A stretch of 17,514 bases of DNA, taken from positions 1 to 17,514 of the forward strand of contig NZ_CALIMW010000131.1 in assembly GCF_938045405.1 (NCBI RefSeq), written 5' to 3'. The position numbers were made by a program, and so were the translations under genes. The notes below the pieces were generated by a model that worked only from the letters and a program-made list of their open reading frames with translations, ran no database searches and was not told the origin of the DNA. Shown piece by piece: positions 1 to 7,493 of the stretch. The DNA is from an uncultured Campylobacter sp. GTDB taxonomy: Bacteria; Campylobacterota; Campylobacteria; Campylobacterales; Campylobacteraceae. Within the stretch, counting starts at the first letter, position 1, and each line of letters opens with the position of its first letter.

Positions 1-272
1 TTAAGACTTAAGGAAGCAGGTTCGGCTCGGTGCGAAACAGAATTGTGATTATACAAGAGCGATGCTTAAAGGGGGCTGAATAATTGAGAGAAAATGAGGG
101 GCTTTAAACGAAGATAAAATTCACAAAAAGGGTAAAATTTTAAAGAAACGCCAAATGAAAAAGCAAGGAAATTTAAAAGTAATCAAACCCAGCGTAGCTT
201 TCGCATACAAAATTCTACTCTTTAAATTCCCTCATATTCTAATTCTAAAATTTCTGCGAAATTTCTAAAATT
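1..272. other. Left-edge spacer without a recognisable gene
   Basis: This stretch lies downstream of sppA. Plus frame 1 is open only for the first 15 codons before a stop at 46-48. It could be the tail of a gene to the left, but it is too short to identify. The rest is AT-rich spacer of the AAATTTTAAA kind seen throughout the window. No RNA gene or repeat was recognised. Confidence 0.4.
48..53 (-). promoter_or_regulatory. Candidate -10 box reading off the left edge
   Basis: The minus strand reads TTGTATAATCA, giving a consensus TATAAT at 48-53. No clear -35 is visible, which is normal for Campylobacter sigma-70 promoters. It would drive a minus-strand transcript starting near position 40 and leaving the window. 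The target is outside the window, so this is motif evidence only. Confidence 0.35.
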
Positions 273-1145
273 CTAATACGCCATCAGCTTCGCGCCGAAC
301 ACCCCGCGCACCAAACTCTCGCTTTTATTTGCCAGCTTATCCATCATCTTTTCATACGCAGAAGGCTCCTGCCAGATCGGATCTGCTACGCCGCTAGCCC
401 TTACGAGCGCGCTTTTAGCGTCCTCTAAAGAGCCCACCTCGTCGATGAGCCCGACGCCTTTGGCGCCGCTAGCTAAAAATACTCGCGCATTCGCCCACGT
501 ATCGCGCTTCCTAAGATCCAGCGAGCGCGCCTGCGCCACCTCGCGCGTAAATAGCTCGTAGCTCTCATCCACCAGAGCTTGCAGACTTGCGCGCTCCGCG
601 TCGCTCCATTTTCTCATCATCGTGCCCGCTTCTTTGAGCTCGCCCGCTTTGACGATCTGTTCGGCAAAGCCTAGCTTAGCGGCCGCTTCGCTCACGTCTA
701 AGCCCTGCATGATCACGCCTATGGAGCCGATGAAGCTACCCGGATTTGCGTAAATTTTACTCGCCCACACGCCGCCTAGGTAGCTGCCGCTCGCCATCGT
801 GCCCTTGGCGTAAGCAACGACCGGCTTGCGCGAGTTTAACGACTTGATAGCCAGCGAAATTTCCACGCTCGGGCTTAGCGCGCCGCCGGGACTATCTATC
901 AGCAGAAGCACCCCCTTAATCGCCTCGTCGTTTTTCAGAGTTTCGATCTTTTCTAAAATTTCGCTATCGTCCATTATCGCGCCGCTTAGCGAAAGCTGAG
1001 CGAGATTCGCGCCCTTTTGTTGCGCGCTTTCGCCGCCTGCAAAAATCAAAAACAAAATAAGCAGAAAAATCAAGGATTTAAAGTATTTGTTGATAAACCC
1101 CAGCACGGCGCCGATCGGCGCAAAGATGTTTTTTAGAAATTGCAT
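273..1145 (-). CDS. sppA: Signal peptide peptidase SppA, S49 family
   Basis: This 290-residue membrane serine peptidase of the SppA family degrades leftover signal peptides in the cytoplasmic membrane. A transmembrane helix lies at about residues 22-36, followed by the S49 core. The nucleophile is Ser119 in the MASG motif, and the general base Lys171 is in AGELKEAG. The Ser-Lys spacing of 52 equals the S147/K199 spacing I recall for B. subtilis SppA. The SPGG motif is at residues 85-88. I chose the ATG at 1145, which has GAAGGA upstream. The frame stays open further upstream, but that sequence lies inside the preceding gene. The start overlaps the end of the upstream amidohydrolase gene by 13 bases, so the two are probably one operon with coupled translation. 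In C. jejuni the same two genes are neighbours, as I recall. Confidence 0.93.
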   Translation of the reverse strand: MQFLKNIFAPIGAVLGFINKYFKSLIFLLILFLIFAGGESAQQKGANLAQLSLSGAIMDDSEILEKIETLKNDEAIKGVLLLIDSPGGALSPSVEISLAIKSLNSRKPVVAYAKGTMASGSYLGGVWASKIYANPGSFIGSIGVIMQGLDVSEAAAKLGFAEQIVKAGELKEAGTMMRKWSDAERASLQALVDESYELFTREVAQARSLDLRKRDTWANARVFLASGAKGVGLIDEVGSLEDAKSALVRASGVADPIWQEPSAYEKMMDKLANKSESLVRGVFGAKLMAY

Positions 1146-2350
1146 TTCATTCCTTCGATAAAAAGTGATTTTGCGTTTTTGCTCTGCAAAATGAGCTGTA
1201 GCGGCAGCTGAGCTTCGTCGCACTCAATGCCTTCAAAAACGGCGATATCGGCGAGCTTGCCCTCTTTCAGCTCGCCTAAGTTTAATCCCAGCGCGGCTGC
1301 CGCATTTCTAGTCGCGCCTAAAAGTAACGCCCGCGCTAGTTCCGCCAAGCCCAGCTCGTCGTGCATCATTAAATTTGCACGCAGCTCGTCTAAAAAGCTT
1401 AGGCTAAAATTCGAGCTAAGCCCGTCGGTAGCGATGTTGTAATTAAGTCCGCTTGCGAGCAGCTTTTTAAAACTCAGCCTCTTCTTGCTAAGCAGGCGGT
1501 TGGAGCGCGCGCAGTGCGTGATCGAGTGGAGCTTCGGATCAAAGATGCTAAAATCATCCACCCAAACGCAATGCGTAAAGAGCGTGCGAAGCCCGCTAAA
1601 ATGCGCTACAAAGCTCTGCGGCGAGTAAAAAGGCGCGGGCGCAGGATTAAATTTAGCAAGCCAGGTTTTAAGCTTACCGCGACCAGTGCGCAACCACTGC
1701 CGCTCGTAAGCGCTCTCCATAAAATGCGTGCTTATAACAAGCCCATTTTCGCGGGCAAGCTTCGTCGCAAACTTCGTAATCTGCGGGTGCGCCGAATACG
1801 GCGAGTGCACCGACACGGCGGGGATAAAAAGCGAGCTTGCGAGCGCCTTTGCGCGCTCAAATCGCTGCTTAAATTTCAAAATATTCTCCGCCGCAGCGTC
1901 CTTGCTCGCGCCTAAAATTTCATTAAAAAACACGGTTCTGATACCGCTTTGCGCGCAAGCTTCAGCCTCGCCGCCGAAACTTGAAATTTCGCCGATCGTG
2001 CCCACGCCGCTTCGCATCATCGCGGCGATCTGCTCCAAGGTCAATCGTCCGCGCGCCGCGGCGTCCAGCTGCTGCCTGGAGGCGATGACGCTACCTAGCC
2101 AGTCCAAAAAATCGCCGTAGCGCAGTGTGCCTTTGTTTGCGCTAAATTCCAAATGCACGTGCGGATTTATAAACGCAGGCATCGCTATGTCGCCGCTAAA
2201 GTCCAAAATTTCGGCTTGCGGGTATTTGCGCGCCGCGCTTGCAAAGGCGCAAACCTCGATTATTTTCTCGTCAAAGACGATCGCGCCATCTTTTAAAATT
2301 TTAAAATTCTCATCGCAGACAAGAACCCACTTCGCCCTTAAAATTCTCAT
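1133..2350 (-). CDS. Metal-dependent amidohydrolase, aminofutalosine deaminase family
   Basis: This 405-residue amidohydrolase-superfamily enzyme has the order expected of the deaminase/chlorohydrolase branch. It starts with a short beta-rich N-terminal domain, then H64-x-H66 in NPHVHLEF, His209 in STHFMES, His260 in FTHCVW and Asp309 in ATDGLSSN. These would be the metal ligands and catalytic base. Epsilonproteobacteria make menaquinone by the futalosine pathway, and the orthologue next to aroQ and sppA in C. jejuni (Cj0067, from memory) is annotated as deaminating 6-amino-6-deoxyfutalosine. I infer the same role here. The alternative is a different guanine or S-adenosylhomocysteine deaminase. 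The ATG at 2350 has AAGGA five bases upstream. It is the first gene of an operon with sppA and diverges from aroQ. Confidence 0.85.
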   Translation of the reverse strand: MRILRAKWVLVCDENFKILKDGAIVFDEKIIEVCAFASAARKYPQAEILDFSGDIAMPAFINPHVHLEFSANKGTLRYGDFLDWLGSVIASRQQLDAAARGRLTLEQIAAMMRSGVGTIGEISSFGGEAEACAQSGIRTVFFNEILGASKDAAAENILKFKQRFERAKALASSLFIPAVSVHSPYSAHPQITKFATKLARENGLVISTHFMESAYERQWLRTGRGKLKTWLAKFNPAPAPFYSPQSFVAHFSGLRTLFTHCVWVDDFSIFDPKLHSITHCARSNRLLSKKRLSFKKLLASGLNYNIATDGLSSNFSLSFLDELRANLMMHDELGLAELARALLLGATRNAAAALGLNLGELKEGKLADIAVFEGIECDEAQLPLQLILQSKNAKSLFIEGMKCNF

Positions 2351-2377
2351 CGTTTTCCTTATCTAAAACAGCGCGTG

Positions 2378-2386
2378 ATTTTAGCA
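2378..2386 (-). promoter_or_regulatory. Extended -10 promoter for the amidohydrolase-sppA operon
   Basis: The minus strand reads TATGCTAAAATCA, an extended -10 of the TGnTAAAAT type, 28 bases before the ATG at 2350. The same TGnTAAAAT arrangement recurs before luxS and the cupin gene in this window. Motif evidence only. Confidence 0.55.
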
Positions 2387-2484
2387 TAAAATTCTATTTC
2401 GCGCTAAATTTAGAGATAAAATTTTATCGCTTGGGCTTGAGCGGGCAAATTTGGCGCCATAGTAAAAAATAAGCTCGCTTTGGT

Positions 2485-2490
2485 TATAAT
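2485..2490 (+). promoter_or_regulatory. Promoter (-10) for the aroQ operon
   Basis: A perfect TATAAT is preceded by TTTGGT and lies 32 bases before the aroQ ATG. There is no clear -35. It is probably the main promoter for the whole run aroQ-pepQ-folK-flhG-like, because no spacer over 2 bases occurs before 5744. Confidence 0.65.
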
Positions 2491-2522
2491 TTTTGCTTAA
2501 ATTTCAAAACAAGGACGCAAAA

Positions 2523-2990
2523 ATGAAAATTATGGTGATTCAAGGACCAAATATCAATATGCTCGGTATGCGAGAGCCCGCTATTTATGGGGTTATGAAG
2601 ATGGAGGACATCCATAAACAGATGAAAGCGGTCGCCGATCAGAGCGGCAACGAGATCGAATTTTTCCAGAGCAATTTCGAAGGCGAGATCGTCGATAAGA
2701 TCCAAGAGTGCTTCGGCACCTGTGACGGCATCATCATCAATCCCGCCGCCTACACGCACACTTCGCTCGCTATCCGCGATGCGCTCGCCGCAGTCAGTCT
2801 GCCCGTGATCGAAGTGCATATCTCAAACATCGCTCGCAGGGAGGAGCTTAGACAAAAAAGTCTAATAGCGCCCGTAACAGCGGGTCAGATTATCGGATTT
2901 GGCCCCGTGGGATACCATCTGGCGATGATCGGAATGATTCAAATTTTTGAGCAGATCAAGGCAGCCAGAGCCGAACAGAAAGCCAAATAA
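2523..2990 (+). CDS. aroQ: 3-dehydroquinate dehydratase, type II
   Basis: This enzyme converts 3-dehydroquinate to 3-dehydroshikimate, the third step of the cytoplasmic shikimate pathway. The protein has 155 residues, a normal length for the small dodecameric type II enzyme. The GPNINMLG opening and the lid-loop tyrosine Tyr22 in REPAIYG are present. So are the INPAAYTHTS segment at 72-81 and His99 followed by SNIARREELR, which form the anion and substrate site. The ATG at 2523 has AAGGA at 2511-2515. An in-frame codon at 2493 lies just after the -10 box and has no ribosome site, so I rejected it. This is the first gene of the plus-strand operon, with pepQ two bases after its stop. Confidence 0.97.
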   Translation: MKIMVIQGPNINMLGMREPAIYGVMKMEDIHKQMKAVADQSGNEIEFFQSNFEGEIVDKIQECFGTCDGIIINPAAYTHTSLAIRDALAAVSLPVIEVHISNIARREELRQKSLIAPVTAGQIIGFGPVGYHLAMIGMIQIFEQIKAARAEQKAK

Positions 2991-2992
2991 GT

Positions 2993-4030
2993 TTGGGATT
3001 AAATTTGAAAAATTTTATCCTAAAGGACGAAAACGCTGTTTACCACGAGTGCGGATACAGCTGCGACAACGCGATATTTTTAAGCCTCGGCGGACGCAAA
3101 TTTTTCCTCACTGATGCGCGTTATAGCATCGAGGCGCGCGAGCTTTGCCAAGATACCGAAGTGATCGAGGTCGAGCGAAATTTGATAAAAGACGCGCGGC
3201 TGTTTTTGCGAAAGGCTGGCGTTGCTGAGCTTAGCTACAACCCGCATGATTTTAGCGCGGGCGAGTGGGAAGCTCTGAGCAAGGGGCTTGGGATAAGATT
3301 TAAGGCGCGGGCGAATTTTTCGCAAATTTCGCGCATAATAAAATCAGAAGATGAGATAAAAATTTTAAAGCAAGCGGCGCAGTTGGGTGCGGAAAGATTT
3401 GACGAATTTGCCACGTTCGTACGCGCTAGTGGCGAAGGCATGAGCGAAGAGGAGCTGTTTTTTAACGCCGAGCTCATCTTTAAGAAAAAGGGCGAGCTAG
3501 CGCTTAGCTTTTCGCCTATCGTCGCGATCAACGAAAACGCCGCCAAGGCGCACGCTCTGCCTAGTAAAAAGCGGCTGAGAGAGGGCGATTTGCTCCTGCT
3601 TGACGCGGGGGTTAAATTTAATCGCTACTGCTCAGATAGGACGCGTACGGCGTGCTTTGACGAAAATTTTAACTTCGGCAAAGAGCAAAATTTTAGAAAC
3701 GCCAAGCGACAAGAAATTTACGAGATCGTAAAAGAGACGCAAGCTCTGGCAATCGCTGCAGTCATGCCTGGCAAAAAGGCGCGCGAGATCGACGCGGCGG
3801 CTAGGGATTTTATCGCCGCCCAGGGCTTTGGTAAGGCGTTTTTCCATAGCACGGGACACGGCGTCGGAGTCGATATCCACGAGCTTCCGTTCATCTCAAA
3901 GCGCGGAGATACCGTGCTAAAAGAGGGGATGGTCTTTAGCGTGGAGCCAGGGATTTACCTGCCCGGCGAGTTTGGCGTGCGTATCGAGGATGTCGTGGTC
4001 GTACGCGAAAACGGGGCTGAAATTTTATGA
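2993..4030 (+). CDS. pepQ: Xaa-Pro aminopeptidase/dipeptidase, M24 family
   Basis: This 345-residue cytoplasmic metallopeptidase should remove residues next to proline. The N-terminal creatinase-like domain covers about residues 1-115 and the pita-bread catalytic domain follows. All five M24 metal ligands are visible: Asp204 (LLDAG), Asp215 (CSDRTRT), His289 (STGHGVG), Glu318 (VEPG) and Glu332 (RIED). The start is a TTG at 2993, two bases after aroQ. A second TTG at 3005 is equally possible because neither has a strong ribosome site, so translation is probably coupled to aroQ. The stop overlaps the folK start (ATGA at 4027-4030). The order aroQ-pepQ-folK matches what I recall for H. pylori. 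Substrate preference cannot be told from sequence, so PepP or PepQ are both acceptable names. Confidence 0.92.
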   Translation: MGLNLKNFILKDENAVYHECGYSCDNAIFLSLGGRKFFLTDARYSIEARELCQDTEVIEVERNLIKDARLFLRKAGVAELSYNPHDFSAGEWEALSKGLGIRFKARANFSQISRIIKSEDEIKILKQAAQLGAERFDEFATFVRASGEGMSEEELFFNAELIFKKKGELALSFSPIVAINENAAKAHALPSKKRLREGDLLLLDAGVKFNRYCSDRTRTACFDENFNFGKEQNFRNAKRQEIYEIVKETQALAIAAVMPGKKAREIDAAARDFIAAQGFGKAFFHSTGHGVGVDIHELPFISKRGDTVLKEGMVFSVEPGIYLPGEFGVRIEDVVVVRENGAEIL

Positions 4031-4578
4031 GAGTAGCTCGGGTGAACATGCAGCTTAAGAAAAACGGATTTTACGAGTGCGCGGACGCGCTGTGCGTCGT
4101 AAAAAGCGCCGTTTTCCCGATGAGGCGCCGCGAGCGCGGAAATTTTAAAAATTTATACCTGCTTGGACTCGGCGGGAATTTAGGAGATGTCAAGTGGCGC
4201 TTCGAGCGATTTTATCGCGTTTTACAGAGCGATACGCGCTTTTTCGTAGCGCAAAATTCCCCGATCTTAAAAAACAGGCCGTTCGGCTTTTTAGATCAGC
4301 CCGATTTTTTAAACGCCGTAATGCTCGTGCAAAGCTCTCTGCCGCCGCTTACATTGCTTAAAATTATGCAGCGCGCGGAGCTACGATTTGGGCGCAAAAG
4401 AAGCTTTAAAAACGCGCCGCGCACGCTGGATGTGGATATTTTATATGCAAGCGCGAAGGTGCGTGCCTGCGAGCGGCTGATGCTGCCGCATCCGGGTGTT
4501 TGCGAGCGCATAAGCGTGATTTTGCCGCTTGGAGAGATGAAATTTAAAAGAGGACTGATATGCAAACTAAAATCGTAA
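4027..4578 (+). CDS. folK: 2-amino-4-hydroxy-6-hydroxymethyldihydropteridine pyrophosphokinase
   Basis: HPPK transfers pyrophosphate from ATP to the pterin, one step before dihydropteroate synthase in folate synthesis. The core begins near residue 44 with LGLGGNLGD. It continues through FGFLDQPDFLNAV and RSFKNAPRTLDVDIL, where Asp135 and Asp137 should bind the two magnesium ions, and ends with LPHPGVCERISVILPL. About 43 residues precede the core, an extension I recall from other epsilonproteobacterial FolK proteins. The ATG at 4027 overlaps the pepQ stop. An internal ATG at 4048 is an alternative start. The end overlaps the next gene by 19 bases. In related genomes flhF would come next, but it is absent here. 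Confidence 0.93.
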   Translation: MRVARVNMQLKKNGFYECADALCVVKSAVFPMRRRERGNFKNLYLLGLGGNLGDVKWRFERFYRVLQSDTRFFVAQNSPILKNRPFGFLDQPDFLNAVMLVQSSLPPLTLLKIMQRAELRFGRKRSFKNAPRTLDVDILYASAKVRACERLMLPHPGVCERISVILPLGEMKFKRGLICKLKS

Positions 4579-5744
4579 ATTTTTTGAGCGCTAAGGGCGG
4601 GGTTGGCAAAAGCGTGATTGCAGCAAATTTCGCCGAAATTCTAAGCGAGCAGGGCTACCGCACGGCGATCATAGAAGCGCCGAATTTAAACAATCAAGAG
4701 ATCATTTTAAACGCTTTGCAAAGAAAGAGGATTTCGCTACCAAGCGCCGTCGCAGTAAAAATTTCGCAAAATTTAACGCTCGTTTCGCCCGCGCTTGCTT
4801 CACAAAATCACGCATCCTCGCAAAATTCTATCAAAAACGCAAGCTCTAGCGCGGACGATTACGTTATGCAAAATTCTACGGATAGCGCGCAAGACTCGCA
4901 AGACGACGAAAGTAGCGGCTCGCACAATTACGCGCAAAAACTCACGAGCTCTGATGGCAAAAACAACTCAGAAAATTCCGCCGCTGCAAATTCAATGGCA
5001 AACGCTGCAAAAAATTCTACGAATTGTACAGCCAAAAAGTCGCAAAATTGCGGAGATGGATGGAATTTTACAGAATCAGAAAGCATAGAGAATTTTAAAA
5101 GCGACGATTTCACCAAGCAAAATTCAATCTCTGACGAGAATTCTCAAAATTCCGCAAGTGAAGATGAAAAGAAAAATTCCGCCCGCCCATCAAATCCCGA
5201 AGAAGCCGGAAATTTCGCAAACGCAAAAGCTCACGAAAGCCCCGCTCGCTTCGCAAGCGAGCTAAAAGAGGCGGGAATCTTCGATTTTATTTTGATCGAT
5301 GCGGGGCTTGAGTATCTTGGAGATTTTTTGAGCATCGGCGACGAAAATATCGTGCTGTGCGCGAACGAACCCTGCTCGATCAGCAACACCTACGCGCTTT
5401 TAAAGACGCTTGGGGCGAGCAAAAAAGAGGTTTTGTTTTTGCTAAATTTCACCGCGAGCGAGGATGATGCCGTGATGATCTACGAAAATCTAAAGTCGGT
5501 CGCGCACCGCAATATAAGCGAGCTGCGCTTTAAACTGCTAGGCTTTGTGCCGTTTTGCAAACAAGTAGCCGTCTGCTCACAAAATCGCGCGCTTTTTAAC
5601 TCGCACTATCCGTTTTCGCCCGCTACCATCGCGCTTAGACAGAGTGTCTCGCGATTTTTAAGCAAGCAGGGCTGCGAGCCGATCGATATGAGCGCTTACC
5701 GTGGCGTCGGCGGATTTTTACGAAAGCTTAGCAACCTAGTATGA
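4560..5744 (+). CDS. FlhG-like MinD/ParA ATPase with a large low-complexity insert
   Basis: This is a 394-residue SIMIBI-class ATPase. The deviant Walker A KGGVGKS is at residues 12-18. The FlhG-like second half starts with DFILIDAG (242-249) and ends in GGFLRKLSNLV, which resembles the SFFRKLIERF tail I recall for C. jejuni FlhG. Position after folK also fits flhG, the number and placement regulator of flagella. Three things are odd. The protein starts almost directly at the P-loop, lacking the N-terminal DQAxxLR-type helix that stimulates FlhF. The usual DADxGLAN after the P-loop is replaced by EAPNLNN (39-45). Residues about 81-228 are low-complexity N/S/D/E/K. The core without the insert is about 246 residues. 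The ATG at 4560 has AGAGGA upstream and overlaps folK. No flhF, fliA, fliM or fliY lies beside it. It is either a repurposed ATPase or a slowly decaying remnant, but the frame is fully open. Confidence 0.75.
   Translation: MQTKIVNFLSAKGGVGKSVIAANFAEILSEQGYRTAIIEAPNLNNQEIILNALQRKRISLPSAVAVKISQNLTLVSPALASQNHASSQNSIKNASSSADDYVMQNSTDSAQDSQDDESSGSHNYAQKLTSSDGKNNSENSAAANSMANAAKNSTNCTAKKSQNCGDGWNFTESESIENFKSDDFTKQNSISDENSQNSASEDEKKNSARPSNPEEAGNFANAKAHESPARFASELKEAGIFDFILIDAGLEYLGDFLSIGDENIVLCANEPCSISNTYALLKTLGASKKEVLFLLNFTASEDDAVMIYENLKSVAHRNISELRFKLLGFVPFCKQVAVCSQNRALFNSHYPFSPATIALRQSVSRFLSKQGCEPIDMSAYRGVGGFLRKLSNLV
4800..5243 (+). repeat. Low-complexity coding insert built from AAAATTC words
   Basis: Within the FlhG-like gene this stretch encodes an N/S/D/E/K-rich, probably disordered segment with repeated QNS, KNS and ENS triplets. 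At DNA level the word AAAATTC recurs about seven times, for example near 4822, 4871, 4972, 5012, 5119, 5145 and 5174. The reverse word GAATTTT appears near 5063 and 5091. The same words fill the non-coding spacers of this window. There is no perfect tandem unit. Confidence 0.65.
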
Positions 5745-5859
5745 TTTACGACAAGATTTTAAATCACGTAAATTCTACTATTTTAAACGGAATTTTAAAA
5801 ATTTAATGTTATTCTTAAAGCTAAAATTTTAAATAATATACACAAAAGATAGATTAATC

Positions 5860-6465
5860 ATGCAGTTAAAAGAAATTTTAAAAGACATCAAAATTGCCCG
5901 CGACAATCTCAAAAACGTGGGCAAAAGCGCCACGATCTTCGGCTCGGCACGCTTTAGCGAGGATAATCGCTACGTAAAAGACGCACAAAAGCTCTGCGAG
6001 GGGCTCGCTGATTTAGGATACTCGATCATCACCGGAGGCGGTGGCGGCATTATGCAAGGCGCCAACCGAGGCGCATTTGCGAGAGCAAGGACGCACAGCG
6101 TGGGCTTTAACATCATGCTGCCGTTTGAGCAAAAAAGCAACGGCTTTTTGACGCAGGGCGCGAAATTTTCGGCATTTGCGCCGCGCAAAGGCGCTCTCAT
6201 CGAAAACAGCGAAATTTTCGTCATCTTTCCGGGCGGCTTTGGGACGCTGGATGAGTTTTTTGAAATTTTAGTGCTGGTGCAGACGGGCTTTAAACGCGCG
6301 CAGATCTATCTTTACGACGAGGAATTCTACGCGCCTTTGATGGAGTTTTTCCGCACTTCGCTGCTAAAATCTGGTGCGATAAACGAAAGCGATCTGCAAA
6401 ATTTTAAGCTCTGCGACAGCGTGGATGAAATTTTGACGGACGTGCGACGTAAGGAGAACGAATGA
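5860..6465 (+). CDS. LOG-family nucleotide phosphoribohydrolase-like protein
   Basis: This 201-residue protein has the Rossmann-like LOG/TIGR00730 fold. FGSAR is at 27-31, the glycine-rich GGGGGIMQGANRGA at 59-72, and the family hallmark PGGFGTLDE at 124-132. Characterised members split nucleoside 5'-monophosphates, such as AMP or cytokinin riboside monophosphate, into base and ribose 5-phosphate. The bacterial role is usually nucleotide salvage or unknown. The ATG at 5860 has only a weak ribosome site. A possible -10 (TATACA near 5837) lies just upstream. The stop overlaps the mnmA start (ATGA, 6462-6465), so translation of the two is likely coupled. It occupies the place where fliA-fliM-fliY would be expected in flagellated relatives. 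Substrate is not determined. Confidence 0.88.
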   Translation: MQLKEILKDIKIARDNLKNVGKSATIFGSARFSEDNRYVKDAQKLCEGLADLGYSIITGGGGGIMQGANRGAFARARTHSVGFNIMLPFEQKSNGFLTQGAKFSAFAPRKGALIENSEIFVIFPGGFGTLDEFFEILVLVQTGFKRAQIYLYDEEFYAPLMEFFRTSLLKSGAINESDLQNFKLCDSVDEILTDVRRKENE

Positions 6466-7493
6466 AAATTTTAGTCGCGATGAGCGGCGGCGTGGATAGC
6501 TCGATGTGCGCGAAGCTGCTGCAAGACGCGGGGCACGAGGTGCAGGGCTGCTATATGAAGCTACACGCAAAGCCGGGCTATCACGAAGCAAACATCGCCA
6601 AAGTCCGCAAGGTGGGCGAGTTTTTAGGTATAAAAATCCACATTTTGGATCTGCAGGATGATTTTAATCGCGACGTTTACGAGCCCTTTGTGCAGGCCTA
6701 TATCGATGGCCTTACGCCAAATCCGTGCGCGCTGTGTAACCGCCGTATAAAGCTCGGTAAGCTCTTGGAATTTGCGCGCGAGCAGGGCTTTGAGCGCCTA
6801 GCTACGGGGCATTACGTCCGTATCGAAGACGGGCTTTTAAAAGCCGCTGTAGATCTTAGCAAAGATCAGAGCTATTTTTTAGCAAACATCGATCCCGCCG
6901 CGCTTAAGTTTATGCTCTTTCCGCTTGGAGGGATGTATAAAAAGGACGTCAAAGAGGCTGCGCGCGCCTATGCGGAGCTTTCGCAGATCGCTTCTGCGAG
7001 CGAAAGCAGCGAGATCTGCTTCGTCGATACCACCTATATCGACGTTTTGAACCGTCATACGGGTACCAAAATGCCTGGCATCGTGCGCGACCGCGCGGGC
7101 AACGCCATCGGCACTCACGAGGGCTACATGCACTACACGATCGGCAAGCGCCGCGGTTTTACGGTGCACGGCGCGCATGAGCCGCACTTCGTGCTAAGCA
7201 TCGACCCGCGCAAAAACGAGATCGTCGTGGGCGGCAAGGAGGAGCTGGCGACCTACGAGTTCGACACCGAAAATTTTAACGCCTTTTTAAGCAGGGATGA
7301 AATTTTAAATATGTCTGGCCTCGGCGTTAAGATCCGCTACCGCAGCGCAAAACTCCCCGTTAAAATTTCGCCGCGTGAGGACGGCGGCGTGCATGCCGTG
7401 CTGTCCGCACCCGCAGCGGGCATCGCTCCGGCACAGCTCGCGGTTTTTTACGACGAGCGCGACCGCGTAGTGGCAAGCGGCTTTATAAAATAG
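6462..7493 (+). CDS. mnmA: tRNA-specific 2-thiouridylase MnmA
   Basis: MnmA adds sulfur to U34 of the tRNAs for Lys, Glu and Gln, using ATP to adenylate C2 and a persulfide carried by its own cysteine. The PP-loop SGGVDSS is at residues 8-14. The catalytic pair is Cys92 (NPCALCNRRIKLG) and Cys186 (SEICFVDT). The DQSYFL motif (135-140) and HYTIGKRRG (224-232), typical of tRNA contact and the C-terminal domain, are present. The length of 343 is normal for the compact epsilonproteobacterial form. GTAAGGAG lies just before the ATG. It is coupled to the upstream LOG gene by ATGA. In C. jejuni mnmA lies a few genes from the fliY end of the same flagellar cluster, as I recall, which supports the deletion reading of the region. 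Confidence 0.96.
   Translation: MKILVAMSGGVDSSMCAKLLQDAGHEVQGCYMKLHAKPGYHEANIAKVRKVGEFLGIKIHILDLQDDFNRDVYEPFVQAYIDGLTPNPCALCNRRIKLGKLLEFAREQGFERLATGHYVRIEDGLLKAAVDLSKDQSYFLANIDPAALKFMLFPLGGMYKKDVKEAARAYAELSQIASASESSEICFVDTTYIDVLNRHTGTKMPGIVRDRAGNAIGTHEGYMHYTIGKRRGFTVHGAHEPHFVLSIDPRKNEIVVGGKEELATYEFDTENFNAFLSRDEILNMSGLGVKIRYRSAKLPVKISPREDGGVHAVLSAPAAGIAPAQLAVFYDERDRVVASGFIK

Noticed and set aside
1514..2120. Long plus-strand open frames opposite the amidohydrolase gene
   Set aside because: The minus-strand frame has clear catalytic motifs and a ribosome site. The plus frames are arginine/alanine-rich with no recognisable product.
4800..5243. Frameshift or two split genes inside the FlhG-like ATPase
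   Set aside because: The frame is open throughout, and both halves of the ATPase fold are in the same frame on either side of the insert.
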